In this document: piece after piece, positions 13,393-13,535 of the stretch
How the letters are laid out: the number at the start of each line of letters is the position of its first letter
Position numbering within the stretch: position 1 is the first letter of the stretch
From: an uncultured Clostridia bacterium
GTDB taxonomy: Bacteria > Bacillota > Clostridia > Oscillospirales > Ruminococcaceae
Assembly (NCBI GenBank): GCA_937907305.1
Contig: CALERQ010000199.1
Span: forward strand, 1 to 13,535
Reading direction: 5' to 3'
Length of the DNA: 13,535 nt
Program-made: the position numbers and the translations under genes
Notes under the pieces: generated by a model
The model's database searches: none
What the model saw: the letters and a program-made list of their open reading frames with translations, nothing else
Told to the model about the DNA's origin: nothing

Positions 13393-13472
13393 TCGGCTCC
13401 TTTCGTAAATATGATAGTTATTTTATCGCCCATCGGCGGGGCCGGTTTGTAGTCGCCTGGCGGCGGGGCGGA

Positions 13473-13535
13473 GCCTTTTGCAAGGCATAGCCGGCACGGC
13501 TACCGCCGGGGTGGCACTTTTGAATCGCCAAAAGT
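13473..13535. repeat. Hairpin cluster upstream of rlmN, cut by window end
   Basis: Three short hairpins follow each other: GCCTT/AAGGC around TTGC (13473-13486), AGCCG/CGGCT around GCA (13489-13501), and ACTTTTG/CAAAAGT around AATCGC (13516-13535, probably longer beyond the window). The GCA triloop recalls the cloverleaf arms, but the layout is different and no enclosing stem can be seen in the visible part. It may be the terminator of the gene before rlmN or another dispersed repeat. Confidence 0.4.

Overview
The window looks like a chromosomal segment of a GC-rich, Gram-positive, clostridial-type gut anaerobe, most like Oscillospiraceae/Ruminococcaceae (Faecalibacterium/Gemmiger/Subdoligranulum-like). 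This is an inference from several things seen here: GC-rich coding sequence with strong AGGAGG-type ribosome sites, a short archaeal-type prolyl-tRNA synthetase ending in Tyr, an Mrp ATPase with a cysteine-rich N-terminus, a type III pantothenate kinase, an ECF-type vitamin transporter subunit, a PASTA-domain Ser/Thr kinase with its PP2C phosphatase, and GC-rich hairpin repeats between genes. No database search was possible.

Layout. The left edge carries a minus-strand HtrA-type surface protease, cut off in its PDZ domain by the window start. A plus-strand block follows: proS, mrp and coaX (mrp and coaX form a tight pair), a small GNAT acetyltransferase, an ECF transporter S component, and an AT-rich orphan gene with HNH-like residues. 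A strong inverted-repeat terminator at 7255-7293 lies between this block and the minus-strand block. The minus-strand block, read right to left, is rlmN, then stp/prpC, prkC, rsgA and a hypothetical protein packed almost without gaps, then a separate gene for an alkyltransferase-like protein. The order rlmN-prpC-prkC-rsgA is the classic Firmicutes arrangement linking rRNA modification, PASTA-kinase signalling and 30S subunit maturation.

How the genes work together. The phosphatase and kinase should oppose each other in cell-wall and growth signalling. RsgA and RlmN act on the ribosome. CoaX starts coenzyme A synthesis from pantothenate, and the ECF S component about 1 kb downstream may import pantothenate or a related vitamin; it has a good promoter and a structured leader of about 190 nt.

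The most unusual signal is a family of three intergenic repeats (1451-1541, 3143-3234, 5061-5141). Each can fold into a four-way cloverleaf: a perfect outer stem of 12-16 bp encloses three perfect hairpins with 3-nt loops. The stem sequences differ almost completely between copies while the architecture is kept, so structure rather than sequence appears to be maintained. The outer arms are also self-complementary, which allows an alternative string of five hairpins. A second point of interest is an O6-alkylguanine alkyltransferase homologue whose catalytic PCHRV motif reads PTHRV, making it a predicted non-catalytic alkyltransferase-like protein.
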